Source: Corbicula japonica (Eukaryota > Mollusca > Bivalvia > Venerida > Cyrenidae). From it: 64,000 nucleotides of DNA. Within the stretch, counting starts at the first letter, position 1, and each line of letters begins with the position of its first letter. The DNA lies in assembly GCA_038501625.1 (NCBI GenBank), contig JAZAYU010000938.1, positions 1-64,000 of the forward strand. Reading direction: 5' to 3'. Position numbers and translations under genes: made by a program. The notes beneath the pieces are model-generated. The model had not been told where the DNA came from. It made no database searches and saw nothing but the letters and a program-made list of their open reading frames with translations. Positions 1 through 11,461 of this stretch are shown one piece after another.

Positions 1-1301
1 TCATGTCAGTGTGATAAAAAGATTGTCGCGATAAACACGTTTACGAATATTCTATTCCTTGAAACATGTAGAATAATACAAAATGAACCACACTTAGGTG
101 AAAATGATTGTTTTTATATAAAATATCCATACATATGTCTTTTGATTAGTGTAACTGAATTTTAAAGGGCTAACAAATAAAACCGGTCTGGAACACATAT
201 TATTTGATGGTTTTCAAATGTGTTTTTAAGGATTTTAAATCTTAATATGTGTCTCTCATTCTTTTCAAGGTGGCTCGATACACATACCTTTCACGGTAAA
301 AAAAAAGTTGACGTCCGATCATTTTGAATTTGGCAAGTTGATAGAGCTTGACGTCCCGCGTAGCATAGCAACGTCTGTTTTCCTCTGACGTCACGTAAAT
401 CACCGTTTATGCACACCTTAGAGGTGTTCTTCTGGAATCATCACGCCGGTCACTTATTTGCATATATCTATATTGTCTGTCATCCGATAGTTATTCTGTA
501 AATTTTGTTGTAAAGAAAATAAAAATCTCTTTCCGTACATATCATATTCTTAGTGCTTGATTCATGATAAATGAGTCGTCTTTGTTCCGTATGCCCCGAG
601 CTGCGTATAAAAAGGTTAACTTATTGCAGACGGGGTTTTCATAGTTTTTATAAAAATAAGAAAAACGGTACGGTGAACGTTTTTTTTTCAAGTTTTGATA
701 TGCTAATGTGACCACAAAATAGGTTGTCAGGAGACTGATCACGCAAGACATTATTACTTTATTCTCAATCTTGTTGCAAATATTAACGATGTATTGTATA
801 TTGACATTTTTCGAAGAAATAAATATTGTTTAAACCAACAGGTTTTAAATGGTAATAAATGCCTACCAGGTAAAAACAAAATATTTAAACAATGATTTGT
901 ACAGATATATGACTATGATATGCATTATTATGCGGTACTTTACATACAATGGTAAACATCAAATTAAGTCGATAATGAGGAAATGACATCGATTATCAAA
1001 TCGAGTAGGGTTTACAGGGTTTAATCGATACTAATCGTTACATCACTAGTACTCACCTTAAACTTCGATGTTATCTCCCTAAACGTTTTTCTAATTTTAT
1101 TAAAACAATAACCAAATCGTTTCTTTACCTTATAAACAACATATTTTTTAGCAGAATGAAATAATTTCCTTCTAATATTTCAGTCATAACTTCATAACGT
1201 TTCTTGAACTTAACCGTTTCAATTATAAAATGATTCAATATCAAAATGATGTAGTGCAAATGAGTAGTATTCAGCGTTAACTGATGAGATGTTTGTTTTA
1301 G
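1..1301 (+). other. intron upstream of linker exon L1
   Basis: No coding region is supported here. From about 830 the sequence is homologous to 20.03-20.35, 45.92-46.40 and 53.62-54.10 kb, each of which lies just before an L exon. This is therefore the 3' part of a c-to-L intron whose c exon lies outside the window or is lost. Short ORFs are not conserved between the copies. Confidence 0.6.
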
Positions 1302-1430
1302 GCAGGGATTTGAACACAACAACACGAAATGTAACCAAATTATACAACTACGTCAACAACATTAAGCACTTCTGTTTCAGAATTGCCAACACCATTGTCA
1401 ACAGCAGCTACGATATTACTATTTCATACG
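1302..1430 (+). CDS. linker exon L1 (partial CDS, symmetrical phase 1-1)
   Basis: This is a presumed low-complexity linker between thrombospondin repeats. The acceptor is TGTTTTAG and the donor GTAATG. Length is 129 nt (43 codons) against 138 in L2 and 147 in L3/L4. It starts like the others with an Asp-Leu-Asn-Thr-Thr-Thr stretch. A 4-nt insertion then shifts the frame, and a 13-nt deletion near the 3' end restores it. The middle is therefore read in a different frame and is no longer Thr-rich, but no stop codon appears and phase is preserved. It is either still used with an altered peptide or a decaying exon that happens to stay open. Confidence 0.5.
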
Positions 1431-2333
1431 GTAATGTCGAAACCATTGGCTTATAGTGACCTCCTATAGATTATGTACTTAAAATTTGATAAAATAACAT
1501 TATTGCATATATTGTTTGAATCTATAACGCCACTGACAAAACATTCCAAAATATGTCAATAAAATTGACTCGCTTACTAATTTTACGGTATGAAAATGTA
1601 TGCCTCACCTTGAGAGATGTTAATAATGCTGATTTATATTGCGTACATATAAGCAGGTGCAGTCTAAAGTATATAAAACGAAATAACCACCACCTAGCAA
1701 GAACACAATCAAACAGCCATGCAAGAAAGAGTGAGCATAACAAAAATACCTTACACTTTGACTGCGAAGAGATATCTCTTACCTCTTTACGCTCAATCGC
1801 TTCGACCGATGTTTTTGTTATAGAAACAAATCACTCGGCAAACTGAATATTAATGGAAATCTGTTTGCTCAAAATAATATCGAACCCAATAATTTTGACG
1901 TACATAATGACAACATCGCATCATTGAAGCTTTTGTTTGTAATATTTGCCGATGCATTGGTATTTTCTTCTTTTGTAATAAATAAAAAAATGTGAATATT
2001 GTGGACTATCACTTCACTTAAACCATATAGATTTGACTACTCAGTTAAAGCACTTGTTTTATCTGAACACGCAATTGAATGTTATTGATATCTTAGTAGA
2101 AAATGAACCAAGAGAAATTGGCTGATTGAAGTTTGCGTTTTTTCATTTATTGCTAGCAAATTTATTAATGGTGTTTGGTAACTTTGTTAAACAATTGATG
2201 GCTCAAAGTACTCAATACGCATGTTATATTATGAATTGCTCGGTTGGTAACCATATTACGATAATTCTGATCACTTAAATATGTTTCTCTAGATTCGAAA
2301 GTTGTTGTATCAGAAATGTCCTTTGTATTGTAG
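1431..2333 (+). other. intron L1-a1
   Basis: Homologous to 22.28-23.17, 46.55-47.48 and 54.25-55.17 kb, all between an L and an a exon. Short ORFs on both strands (about 1520-1850) recur in the copies but are interrupted differently in each, so I treat the interval as intron. It ends in TTTGTATTGTAG before exon a1. Confidence 0.6.
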
Positions 2334-2489
2334 CTCACTGGACAGCGTGGGGAAGTTGGCAATGCTTGGAGAATAACATAGTTTGTTTAATGCAACGATT
2401 CCGTGAATGTTCAACTGGTAACAACAGCATATGTGGCAATGATACTAAGTATATGGATCGGATACCTTGCGATGATAGTATATGTCCAG
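2334..2489 (+). CDS. thrombospondin type-1 repeat exon a1 (partial CDS)
   Basis: The 156-nt exon encodes one 52-residue TSR, an extracellular module for protein and glycosaminoglycan binding. Visible are the Trp ladder WTAWGSW, the Arg layer in QRFREC and six Cys in TSR spacing (WQC, IVC, REC, ICG, IPC, SIC). The WxxW pattern is a known C-mannosylation site. The CxxS/TC O-fucose motif is absent. It starts with CT of a G|CT Ala codon and ends one base into a codon before GTACGTG. It can thus splice in frame to L1 before it and b1 after it. Residues Asn-Asn-Ile before Cys2 differ from Asn-Asp-Val in a2-a4. Confidence 0.87.
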
Positions 2490-3652
2490 GTACGTGATTA
2501 GATTTGCAAGACCTACTAAATAAAAATGGGAAATATTCATAACTGAAATCGCCACACTCAAAAAGCACAGGGGAGAGGAAACTAGGGAACGTTGTCAATT
2601 CCAATTGGACGCCTACAACAATTAAAGACCAATAGGACAATTCGGGTTTCCGCCTTGAAACGGTCAGTGGTAAACTAAATTGCCACTGGGACTTTAAATG
2701 AGGTTCTAGAGTGAACCAACCTCGCACTTGCCCCCAACAGATTCTCATATTAACAAACAAACGCAAGTTGTCTTCGTGAAATAACCCCATCTCGCCCATT
2801 ACCTTAATAATAATGCATTTAAGAACACACACAAATATTAGACATAAGAATCTTATAGCATTGCAAAGCCAAAGGGGAGAGTACACGATACTCTTAATCT
2901 GACCAGACACTTTGGAATCATATAAGCAAGAATACAATTACAATGATTAAAAAAACCAAATCGAGCTTCTAGGTTCTTTAAAGAAAAAAACTGTCCCATA
3001 AACCTTTATAGACTATCAAACCTCTGCCACCGTCGTGCAACTTTCGTGAAAGGCACGTTTAGAAAAAACACAAACCCGGGGCTTGATAATCGGCCCGATG
3101 GCTATTCATTAATTATGCACCCGCACCCGCTAACCTATTTGTCATCTGGGTTTAAAGCGAGCTTTTGTTAATTTTACGAGTATTTCGATGTCAACTTCGT
3201 CACGATGCTTCGTAATAAGTAAGTTAGGTTTAATCTGCTTCCAATGGTTATAGTTAGGTGTTAAAAATGTATCAGCTATAATTTTATATATTACACAAAT
3301 TCATGTTTTTTTCATCTATTTTAAACATCAGTTAATCTGTGTTAAAGTAGGTAAAACACACACATTGTTGGAAAATTAGAACTAAATTTACCTGTCCAAA
3401 TAATTATTGCGATTTGAAACAGCGCACAAATGTTGTTTTATACACTTAAATACCCCGTCATAAAACTATATTTGTATTACGCAATTCAAAGTTTGATGCT
3501 TGGTCTTGGTTCGCGTAAACAACTGCAGGCTGAAGAAAGTCATTGCAAATATGTTATGCATTTTGGGTTGGTGAAGATATTTCGAAAAGCTTATTCATAC
3601 AGTGTTTCTTTCAATGTGATAATTTAAGTTTAATGTTAACCTTTATTATAAG
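2490..3652 (+). other. intron a1-b1 with dispersed repeat R1
   Basis: Starts with the donor GTACGTG. About 2555-2900 is a copy of a dispersed repeat (here R1) that also occurs near 23.4, 34.55, 39.5, 40.6, 44.96, 47.74, 53.0 and 55.4 kb. R1 is recognised by a short inverted motif AGTGGC...GCCACT. The remainder is homologous to the introns between a2-b2, a3-b3 and a4-b4. The ORF at 3430-3627 is not conserved. Confidence 0.6.
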
Positions 3653-3808
3653 CTCACTGGACAGCGTGGGGAAGTTGGCAATGCATGGAGAATGACGTTG
3701 TTTGTTTAATGCAACGATTCAGAGAATGTTCAACTGGTAACAACAACACATGTGGCAACGACACTAAGTATATGGATCGGATACCTTGTAATGAAAGTAT
3801 CTGCCCTG
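3653..3808 (+). CDS. thrombospondin type-1 repeat exon b1 (partial CDS)
   Basis: This 156-nt TSR exon is almost the same as exon a, with Trp ladder WTAWGSW, QRFREC and six Cys. Differences are Met-Glu-Asn-Asp after Cys1 and Asn-Glu-Ser before the last Cys. The acceptor TTATTATAAG has a weaker pyrimidine tract than the a exons. The donor is GTAAGTG. Exons a and b also share about 30 nt of downstream intron (GATTTGCAAGACCT), so b arose by duplicating a with its donor, or the reverse. Phase 1-1 lets it join a1 upstream and a c exon downstream. Confidence 0.87.
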
Positions 3809-3839
3809 GTAAGTGATGAGATTTGCAAGACCTGCTAGA

Positions 3840-4470
3840 GGCACTATCATTTGAAATTCACAGTAGCGCTATTTGTGTAGTGTGACGGCCGTAAAAAGTC
3901 TCCCCGTACATATTGTCAGTAATGTTATCAGTAAAATAACCCTTTACCGATGTCATGCAGTGATTGTTACGTATATTCGGGCTATCCGGTCAACCGTTTT
4001 TGGGGTTGTACCGGTTAGCTCAATCGGCTGCGTCGCAGGATTTGCAGGGCTAGGCGCTGTCGCCGTGACTGTGCGGGTTCGCTCCCAGCTAGAGGCACTT
4101 TCATTTGAAATTCACAGGAGCGCTCATTGTGTAGTGTGGCGGCCGTACAAAGTCTCCCCGTACATATAGCCAGTACTGTTATCAGTAAACTTATCCGTAA
4201 CCGATGTCATGCAGTGATTGTTACGTTTATCAGAGCTATCCGATCAACCTTTTCTGGGACTATCCCGGTTAGCAAAATCGGTTGCGTCGCAGGAATTGCA
4301 GGACTAGGCGCTGTCGCCGTGACAGTGCACTATCATTTGAAGTTCACAGTTGCGCTATTTGTGCAGTGTGGCGGCCGTAAAATGTCTCCCCGTACATATA
4401 GTCAGTACTGTTATCAGTAAAATAACCAGTTACCGATGTCATGCAGTGATTGTTACGAATATCAGGACAT
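3840..4470 (+). repeat. tandem tRNA-related SINE-like units
   Basis: Two and a half copies of a roughly 240-nt unit lie head to tail just after exon b1. The body carries a GGCGGCCGTAAAAAGTCTCC motif followed by CCGTACATA. A tRNA-like part near 4013-4084 has an A-box match (TAGCTCAATCGG) and a B-box-like GGTTCGCTCCC, with C in place of the usual A. The second unit has lost its B box and the third lacks the tRNA-like part. The body also occurs in reverse orientation at about 8095-8175. ORFs running through the units are by-products of the repeat. Confidence 0.6.
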
Positions 4471-4631
4471 ACAGAGGATATTTCTATTGACCAGTGTAAA
4501 AATAGCAATGTTTATGTATTTCACCGAGTGCGCTTCGGAGTTACCATTTTTACGAATGTCCCAATCACGAGTAAATCTACGTAATTCCGAAGTTCACGAG
4601 ACAAATATATTTCTATCTTTCATTGGTAGAA

Positions 4632-4735
4632 GTTTAATGCAACGATTCCGATAATGTGTTATTGGTTACAACATATGTGGCAATGACACTAAGTATATAT
4701 ATATAGGATACCTTGCAATAATGGTATCTGTCCTG
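4632..4735 (+). pseudogene. 5'-truncated TSR exon copy b' (cassette 1)
   Basis: Contains the 3' two thirds of a b-type exon, from Met-Gln-Arg-Phe-Arg onward, ending in a good donor GTAAGTG and followed by post-b intron sequence. The Trp ladder is missing. A TAA replaces the Glu codon after the Arg layer, and indels disrupt the rest. The AG just before it would give an immediate in-frame TAA under phase 1, so it cannot be spliced in like its parent. It probably comes from a small tandem duplication that included the end of exon b. Confidence 0.75.
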
Positions 4736-4819
4736 GTAAGTGATTTGATATGCAAGACCTACATTGAAATAAATTCACGAATTATACATCTTTATTTAAA
4801 ATCTAGTAACTATAGATTG

Positions 4820-6295
4820 GAATATCTTCATCTTTGGGTTTTGCATTGAATTCTCCGATTGACGTTTCGCTAGGATAATCGGTTGCTGCTTTGTTTATCC
4901 CAACGTTGTGCTCGGCATTCAGGAATAGGTTGTTGGAGACTATGGGGCCGAGTTGTGTGAACTCGTCCACCACATTTGGTGTATGATCCCCAAAGGAAAC
5001 TTTGAGAGTGGTGCTGACATCATCTGCCATTATGGTGATCTTAAAGCTGATAGTAATGCTAAACTGTGTGAAAGAGTGATGTCGCTGGATGGCGGTGGCC
5101 GTGTGAGAAGCGAAGACTGATGCGTCGGCAAAATGCATCTCCCTCTTGAAGACCATGTACTCATTGTTCCGCTCTGGGGAGGACGAGGTTGAATAGGTTA
5201 TGGTTGCTCCGGGTGTTGAGAAAGATGATTTTTCAGAAACAGATAGTAATATGCTGAAAAACGTCGTTGGCATGACATTCACTGGTTTTCACGACGCTTC
5301 TGGATGGAAAGGAGTCCGATGACGCTTCGTGGAACTGAACAGTACGAGACATATTGTAGTGGAAAAACTTGATTATCTTAATAGGGTTGGAAGGACGTCG
5401 TATCTTGTGGACGAAGAGGCCAGACCGACTGACTAAACAGAACCTCTTGGTCAGGTCGATGAACTCTATATACAGTGAACGTCGCTGTTCGCGGCACTTT
5501 ATATGCATCTGCGTGAGAACAAAATATCGATGATCGCTGGGCCCGGAACCCACCATGTGACTCGGGATACTCGAAAAATTCCTGATGTTGGTAGTGTACT
5601 CTCTGGCAAAGGCTTTTTCCGCGAGGACAGAGATCCCACGATAGATTTGCAGTTGGTGATGTATTCTTTATTTATGATTAGCGTGACGTGACGGTCTTTG
5701 CATACCGCATGTCGAGGTATTGTTTCCTTTTCCCAGTACTGTAACAGAAGAACATTTAGATGTCGAAGGCTGTAGCGAGTCGATTTCTTCCATAGTGGGC
5801 ATGGGGATTGTGTTCTCTATGTCTGTATCAGTGATACCTCATTGGGGTATCATTCCCCTACGTGCTCAACACATACGTATATCACTCTACTCACCATTGC
5901 ACTTGATAAGGTGGATTTCAAGGGTTACACTTCGTCCAAATGCTTTCTTCCCCCCTCGTACCTGGCATAGGTGTTCCCACACGTCTGAATGTCCCTCCTC
6001 AGCTTCATCCAGTAGTCGTTTACGCACCTAGGTACCGCCCTTTTGGTGTTGGTGCGGGGTTCTCTGAAGAATGTTTTGGCGAGGATTTCTTTAATAGTTG
6101 AAAAGCGCGGCATCCTTTGCACCCAAAGTACGCTACATCTCTTAAATCGTAGCGTCACATCATTTCTTATTCTTCCTGGCGCTCCACGAGGATATCTGTG
6201 GCGGCCTTATAATGGTATCCCGTATAACGTTCATCCCCTCGTTCTTGGCATAGGTGTTCGCACACGTCTGAATGTCACTGGAGGGGCCGAGTAAA
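4820..6295 (-). pseudogene. non-LTR retrotransposon reverse transcriptase remnant (cassette 1)
   Basis: Read on the minus strand from high to low coordinate, frames give the pre-RT linker (DYWMKLRRDIQTCGNTYARY, about 6000), then a motif A region (YIEFIDLTKRF, about 5470), then the motif C region (HFADASVFASHT, about 5150) and the thumb (about 4830-5080). The motif C aspartate pair is FADA rather than FADD, and the frame is broken by stops and shifts, so it is dead. The endonuclease part is not seen and the 3' end is cut off near 4815. The same remnant sits in the equivalent introns of the other cassettes. Confidence 0.8.
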
Positions 6296-6436
6296 ACGTG
6301 TTGTTTTGAAGTGCGCCATAAAATGTTGCAGTATCATAAATGTATTAGTAGGAGGTTAACTGATGTATAAAATTACCAAGGAATCAAAATTTAGATAATC
6401 GAACATTATGTATACAGGAACAATATCTAAATAAAT

Positions 6437-9208
6437 GAACTCAATCTATTTTAAGACAGAAAAAACACATTATTTTTTTCTATTTTGTACATGTACCTCT
6501 ATCAAGTGTTCTAACAACACCCACTAATCCCTTTGGATTTATCCGAATCGACTTGAAGTACACTCTAAGAATTTCATAATAAGATACACCATTTCACATA
6601 TTTTCATGAAAGTGCCACCACAATCCCCATTAGAGTTCATAAAACAAGGAAAGTAATTTATCATAATTATATTATCAATGTTACTTCATGTTTAACGCAA
6701 CTCACTGGCCTTGATTGTTTTTGTATGGGCTGAATTCGAATAATGTTTGTGAAGAAAAAAAATGGTTTTCACGGAATACACAATTCTCCATACTTGAACT
6801 TCTTTTGTAAGGTTACCTCAAAACACTTTGTTAGTGTGCAGAAGTTTGAAGACCTATTCTCTGTAAGAACCAAAATGTTAAAGAAGGGGTCTGGCACTCA
6901 ATCTTTTGAATTTTGTTGATTTTCACACCAAATGTTGAGTTTGACTAGCTAATAATGATTCAAGCTTACACAACCATCAAATTTTACCCATATAATTAAA
7001 TAAAAACACTTGAAATGATTTGTCACATTTTTTATCACACTCTTCGTAGTATATTCTACAATTTCTAATCAATTTCAACATAACTAGTGGTTAGTTGATC
7101 AATCACAAACTCAAGGACATTCCACAAAAATCTGCAGCAACAATTATAATATTGTGTTCTCCAACAAATGACGTACAGAGTTGCTGTTTCTGAACATATG
7201 AGAAAATCTAGTTTTAATTATGCATTTGAGTCATATTTTACATTCCTGTTCAAGTTTCAACCTATTTTTGTAATATTTTTGTTAATATTTTAATAACAAA
7301 CACTGTAAAAACATGCTGTATTCTATTTAGCCAATTTTTTAATATGCCTTGGATATTATACACTTACTGTGATTAAGGCTGTTATCATCACACAAAAGCT
7401 GTCAGATTAATCAATTAATTTGAACAGCCAAATTCTCAACACTAAGAACAACCATTTTCAATATTTAGATATACTATAATCAACTGTTTTTGTAAACCAT
7501 AACATAACTTAAAAAAATTATTAAAATAGATGAAAAGGGAACTTTGAAAGCCACCGAACACGACAAATATGAAAGTACTGCAGGCTCGGTTTGATTGAGC
7601 CTGTTCATGGGCAGTAATGGAAATGCTTATTACTGCCCACGCCCCCTAGCCCCGGGTTGAGCGCAACTCAGTAATTACACCATTAAATAGTACAATTTCG
7701 ATCCATCCCAAACGATGGTGTGCATATGGCGGTGAACTTGGAACCTTCAATGAGGTATTTTCAGATTAATACCATTCCATGTTCAGCGGCGTATGGTCCC
7801 CAGATAAAATAATGGGTTTGCCCTAAACGAGAAAACAATGGGCGGAACTAAAAGAATAGAATTTTGACAGGGGATCTTAGAATACAAATCCTGCATATCA
7901 CAGACTACGCCAAAGGCAAAATTTAAAAAGCAGGAAGTATATCCTTGGGGGTGATTGGACAATATCCAAATCAATATTGGCTGGGATATTGAAATCACCT
8001 ATTTATAAACTGGCCGAAATATTAAAACAAAGGAATTTTAGAAGTACTATAAACATAGTACATAAGTATCGTGCTCAACGACCTTCAAAGGACGTAACTG
8101 ATAACAGCACTGATTGAATGTACGGGGAGACTTTTTACAGCCGCCACACGGCACAAACAACGCTACTGTGATATTGAAATAGATGAAAAGGGAACTTTGA
8201 AAGCCACCGAACACGACAAATATGAAAGTTCTGCAGGCTCGGTTTGATTGAGCCTGTTCATGGGCAGTAATGGAAATGCTTATTACTGCCCACGCCGCCT
8301 GGCCCCGGGTTGAGCGCAACTCAGTAATTACACCATTAAATAGTACAATTTCGATCCATCCCAAACGATGATGTGCATATGGCGGTGAACTTGGAACCTT
8401 CAATGAGGTATTAAGTTTGTAAAGTCTTCCTTTTATAAAATGATCCTTGATACTCTGGTTTCATGATTGAACATGTTGATGATTGCTCTTCCAACTTCAT
8501 GTTCTGCAAGACCTTTCCGACTGGAAAAACAAAAACAGCTTTTAATTCACTGACAAAGAGAAAAGATATTTGAAAATGACATCATGCTCTTATACATTTA
8601 TCTGAACAGTCAATTTTAAAAATAGATTGTTTTTGAAATATGAATTGTTATGTTTGGTAGGGGACAGTCGTTCTCCAAACTCCTGCATCATACTCCCATA
8701 AAAAGTTGTGTTTCACTGATAGATATTGAAAAATGTCAACGTGATTTAATATTTTTTATTCATTTCTTAAAAAGTATCTTTTAATGTTTACTTTGACTTT
8801 TAAACCATTTGCGTGATAAATGTAATTTTTGCCATGATAATGCAAATCACAATTTGACAAACAAACCAGGTTTATGTACCAAGTTTGAAAGTTGTAGCAA
8901 ATTAACATTTTAAGATACCATTATTTGCATGTGAACTTAAACAAAACATGACGGCAACACCAACACAAAAAAAAGTCAGAATAATAGCTCGAAATAATCT
9001 TCAAATAGTTGAAATGAAATATTAAGAAAACAATGTTTTGGTTGATGAGAGTGTGTCTTTGGAATGTAAAAAAAAATGAAAACAAGGGTACAAGAGTACT
9101 GCATGTAATAAAAGTCTCTTAACAATGAAAACCCCTGTAATATTTCTGCCAGAGACTGTATATTTAAAGTAACTGACTTAACCTGTGATTTTTTGTTAAA
9201 TGATAATA
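6437..9208. repeat. tandem duplication, copy 1
   Basis: Nearly identical to 9209-11080 once the nested insertion at 7523-8408 is removed; both copies start at GAACTCAAT. The first 400 nt are ordinary b-c intron, recognisable at 29.16-29.58 kb in cassette 2; the rest is absent from cassette 2. No gene is supported. Confidence 0.85.
7523..8408. mobile_element. insertion with 236-bp direct terminal repeats (TRIM-like)
   Basis: The segments at 7524-7759 and 8177-8412 are direct repeats differing at four positions by eye. Together they bracket about 420 nt of non-coding DNA. The uninterrupted site is preserved at about 10290 in the second tandem copy, and comparison gives a TATT target duplication, so this is a real insertion. 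The terminal repeats do not begin TG and end CA, and no primer-binding site is evident. A TRIM-like LTR derivative is possible but unproven. The interior end contains the reverse complement of the SINE-like body seen at 3.9-4.4 kb. Confidence 0.65.
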
Positions 9209-11080
9209 GAACTCAATATATTTTAAGACAGAAAAAAACACATTATTTTTTTTCTATTTTGTACATGTACCTCTATCAAGTGTTCTAACAACACCCACTA
9301 ATCCCTTTGGATTGATCCGAATCGACTTGGAGTACACTCTTAGAATTTCATAATAAGATATACCATGTCACATATTTTCATGAAAGTGCCTCCACAATCC
9401 CCATTAGAGTTCATAAAACAAGGAAAGTAATTTATCATAATTATATTATCAATGTTACTTCATGTTTTACGCAACTCACTGGCCTTGATTGTTTTTGTAT
9501 GGGCTGAATTCGATTAATGTTTGTGAAGAAAAATATGGTTTTCACGGAATACACAATTCTCCATACTTGAACTTCTTTTGTAAGGTTACCTCAAAACACT
9601 TTGTTAGTGTGCAGAAGTTTGAAGACCTATTCTCTGTAAGAACCAAAATGTTAAAGAAGGGGTCTGGCACTCAATCTTTTACATTTTGTTGATTTTCACA
9701 CCATATGTTGAGTTTGACTAGCTAATAATGATTCAAGCTTACACAACCATCAAATTTTACCCAAATAATTAAATAAAAACACTTGAAATGATTTGTCACA
9801 TTTTTTATCACACTCTTCGTAGTATATTCTACAATTTCTAATCATTTTCAACATAACTAGTGGTTAGTTGATCAATCACAAACTCAAGGAAATTCCACAA
9901 AAATCTGCAGCAACAATTATAATATTGTATTCTCCAACAAATGACGTACAGAGTTGCTGTTTCTGAACATATGAGAAAATCTAATTTTAAGTTTACATTT
10001 GAGTCATATTTTACATTCCTGTTCAAGTTTCAACCTATTTTGTGATATTTTTGTAAATATTTTAATAACAAACACTGTTAAAACATGCTGTATTCTATTT
10101 AGCCAATTTTTTAATATGCCTTGGATATTATACACTTACTGTGATTAAGGCTGTTATCATCACACAAAAGCTGTCAGATTAATCAATTAAGTTGAACAGC
10201 CAAATGCTCAACACTAAGAACAACCATTCTCAATATTTAGATATACTATAATCAGCTGTTTTTGTGAACCATAACATAACTTAAAAAAAGTTATTAAGTT
10301 TGTAAAGTGTTCCTTTTATAAAATGATCCTTGATACTCTGGTTTCATGATTGAACATTTTGATGATTGCTCTTCCAACTTCATGTTCTGCAAGACCTTTC
10401 CGACTGGAAAAACAAAAACAGCTTTTAATTCATTGATAAAGAGAAATGATATTTGAACATGACATCATGCTCTTATACATTTATCTGAACAGTCAATTTT
10501 AAAAATAGATTGTTTTTGAAATATGAATTGTTATGTTTGGTAGGGGACAGTCGTTCTCCAAACTCCTGCATCATACTCCCATAACAAGTTGTGTTTCACT
10601 GATAGATATTGAAAAATGTCAACGTGATTTAATATTTTTTATTCATTTCTTTAAAAAGTATCTTTTAATGTTTACTTTGACTTTTAAACCATTTGCGTGA
10701 TAAATGTAAATTTTGCCATGATAATGCAAATCACAATTTGACAAACAAACCAGGTTTATGTACCAAGTTTGAAAGTTGTAGCAAATTAACATTTTAAGAT
10801 ACCATTATTTGCATGTGAACTTAAACAAAACATGACGGCAACACCAACACAAAAAAGTCAGAATAATAGTTCGAAATAATCTTCAGATAGTTGAAATGAA
10901 ATATTAAGAAAACAATGTTTTGGTTGATGAGAGTGTGTCTTTGGAATGTAAAAAAAAATGAAAACAAGGGTACCAGAGTACTGCATGTAATAAAAGTCTC
11001 TTAACAATGAAAACCCCTGTAATATTTCTGCCAGAGACTGTATATTTAAAGTAACTGACTTAACCTTTGATTTTTTGTTG
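9209..11080. repeat. tandem duplication, copy 2
   Basis: The second copy lacks the 0.9-kb nested insertion and so preserves its empty site. Only scattered substitutions and small indels separate it from copy 1, indicating a recent event. No coding potential beyond short AT-rich ORFs is seen. Confidence 0.85.
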
Positions 11081-11461
11081 AAAATGTTGTTATAACAAGT
11101 AACATGATGATGACTGTACTTTTTGAGTTATTTAAGTATTAAGTTTCTTCTGTTTTAGTTAGTCACTTGACCTTTGTTGAAAAAATTTAACGCAAAATTT
11201 CCAACAACTTTTTGCAGAAAACGATATTGAGAACTTTTTTTATTATCATGATTTTAGATTTTTTATATTGTAATAAAAACAAGTAAGGCATTGTCTCCCG
11301 ACCATTGACATTTGATGAAAAACAAAATGCTGTTCATAGATCTCATGTTGCTGTGTACATGTATACCAAGTAAATGGACCTCTTGAGAAAAAATGAAATG
11401 TTGTGGCTAATCATTTAATCAACTAAACATTCTTAATAACAAGTTACATGATAATATACAC
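11081..11461. other. unassigned intronic sequence
   Basis: AT-rich sequence between the tandem duplication and the foldback element. I see no exon, repeat boundary or RNA gene in it. Confidence 0.5.

Noticed and set aside
838..900. Possible tiny exon between CCAACAG and GCCTACCAG|GTAAAA, recurring before each L exon
   Set aside because: Its 28-nt length is not a multiple of three, unlike all other exons, and the putative donor becomes AAGTAAAA in two copies.
1522..1846. Overlapping ORFs on both strands in the L-a intron, with relatives at 22.4, 46.7 and 54.4 kb
   Set aside because: Reading frames are broken differently in each copy and no consistent splice sites flank them.
2335..2937. 200-codon minus-strand ORF, with relatives at 23174-23500 and 55173-55556
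   Set aside because: It is the complement of TSR exon a plus intron and R1 repeat. The shared part reflects conservation of the sense exon.
3873..4420. Two similar ORFs of about 97 codons
   Set aside because: They arise from tandem SINE-like units with tRNA-like boxes; similarity is that of the repeat.
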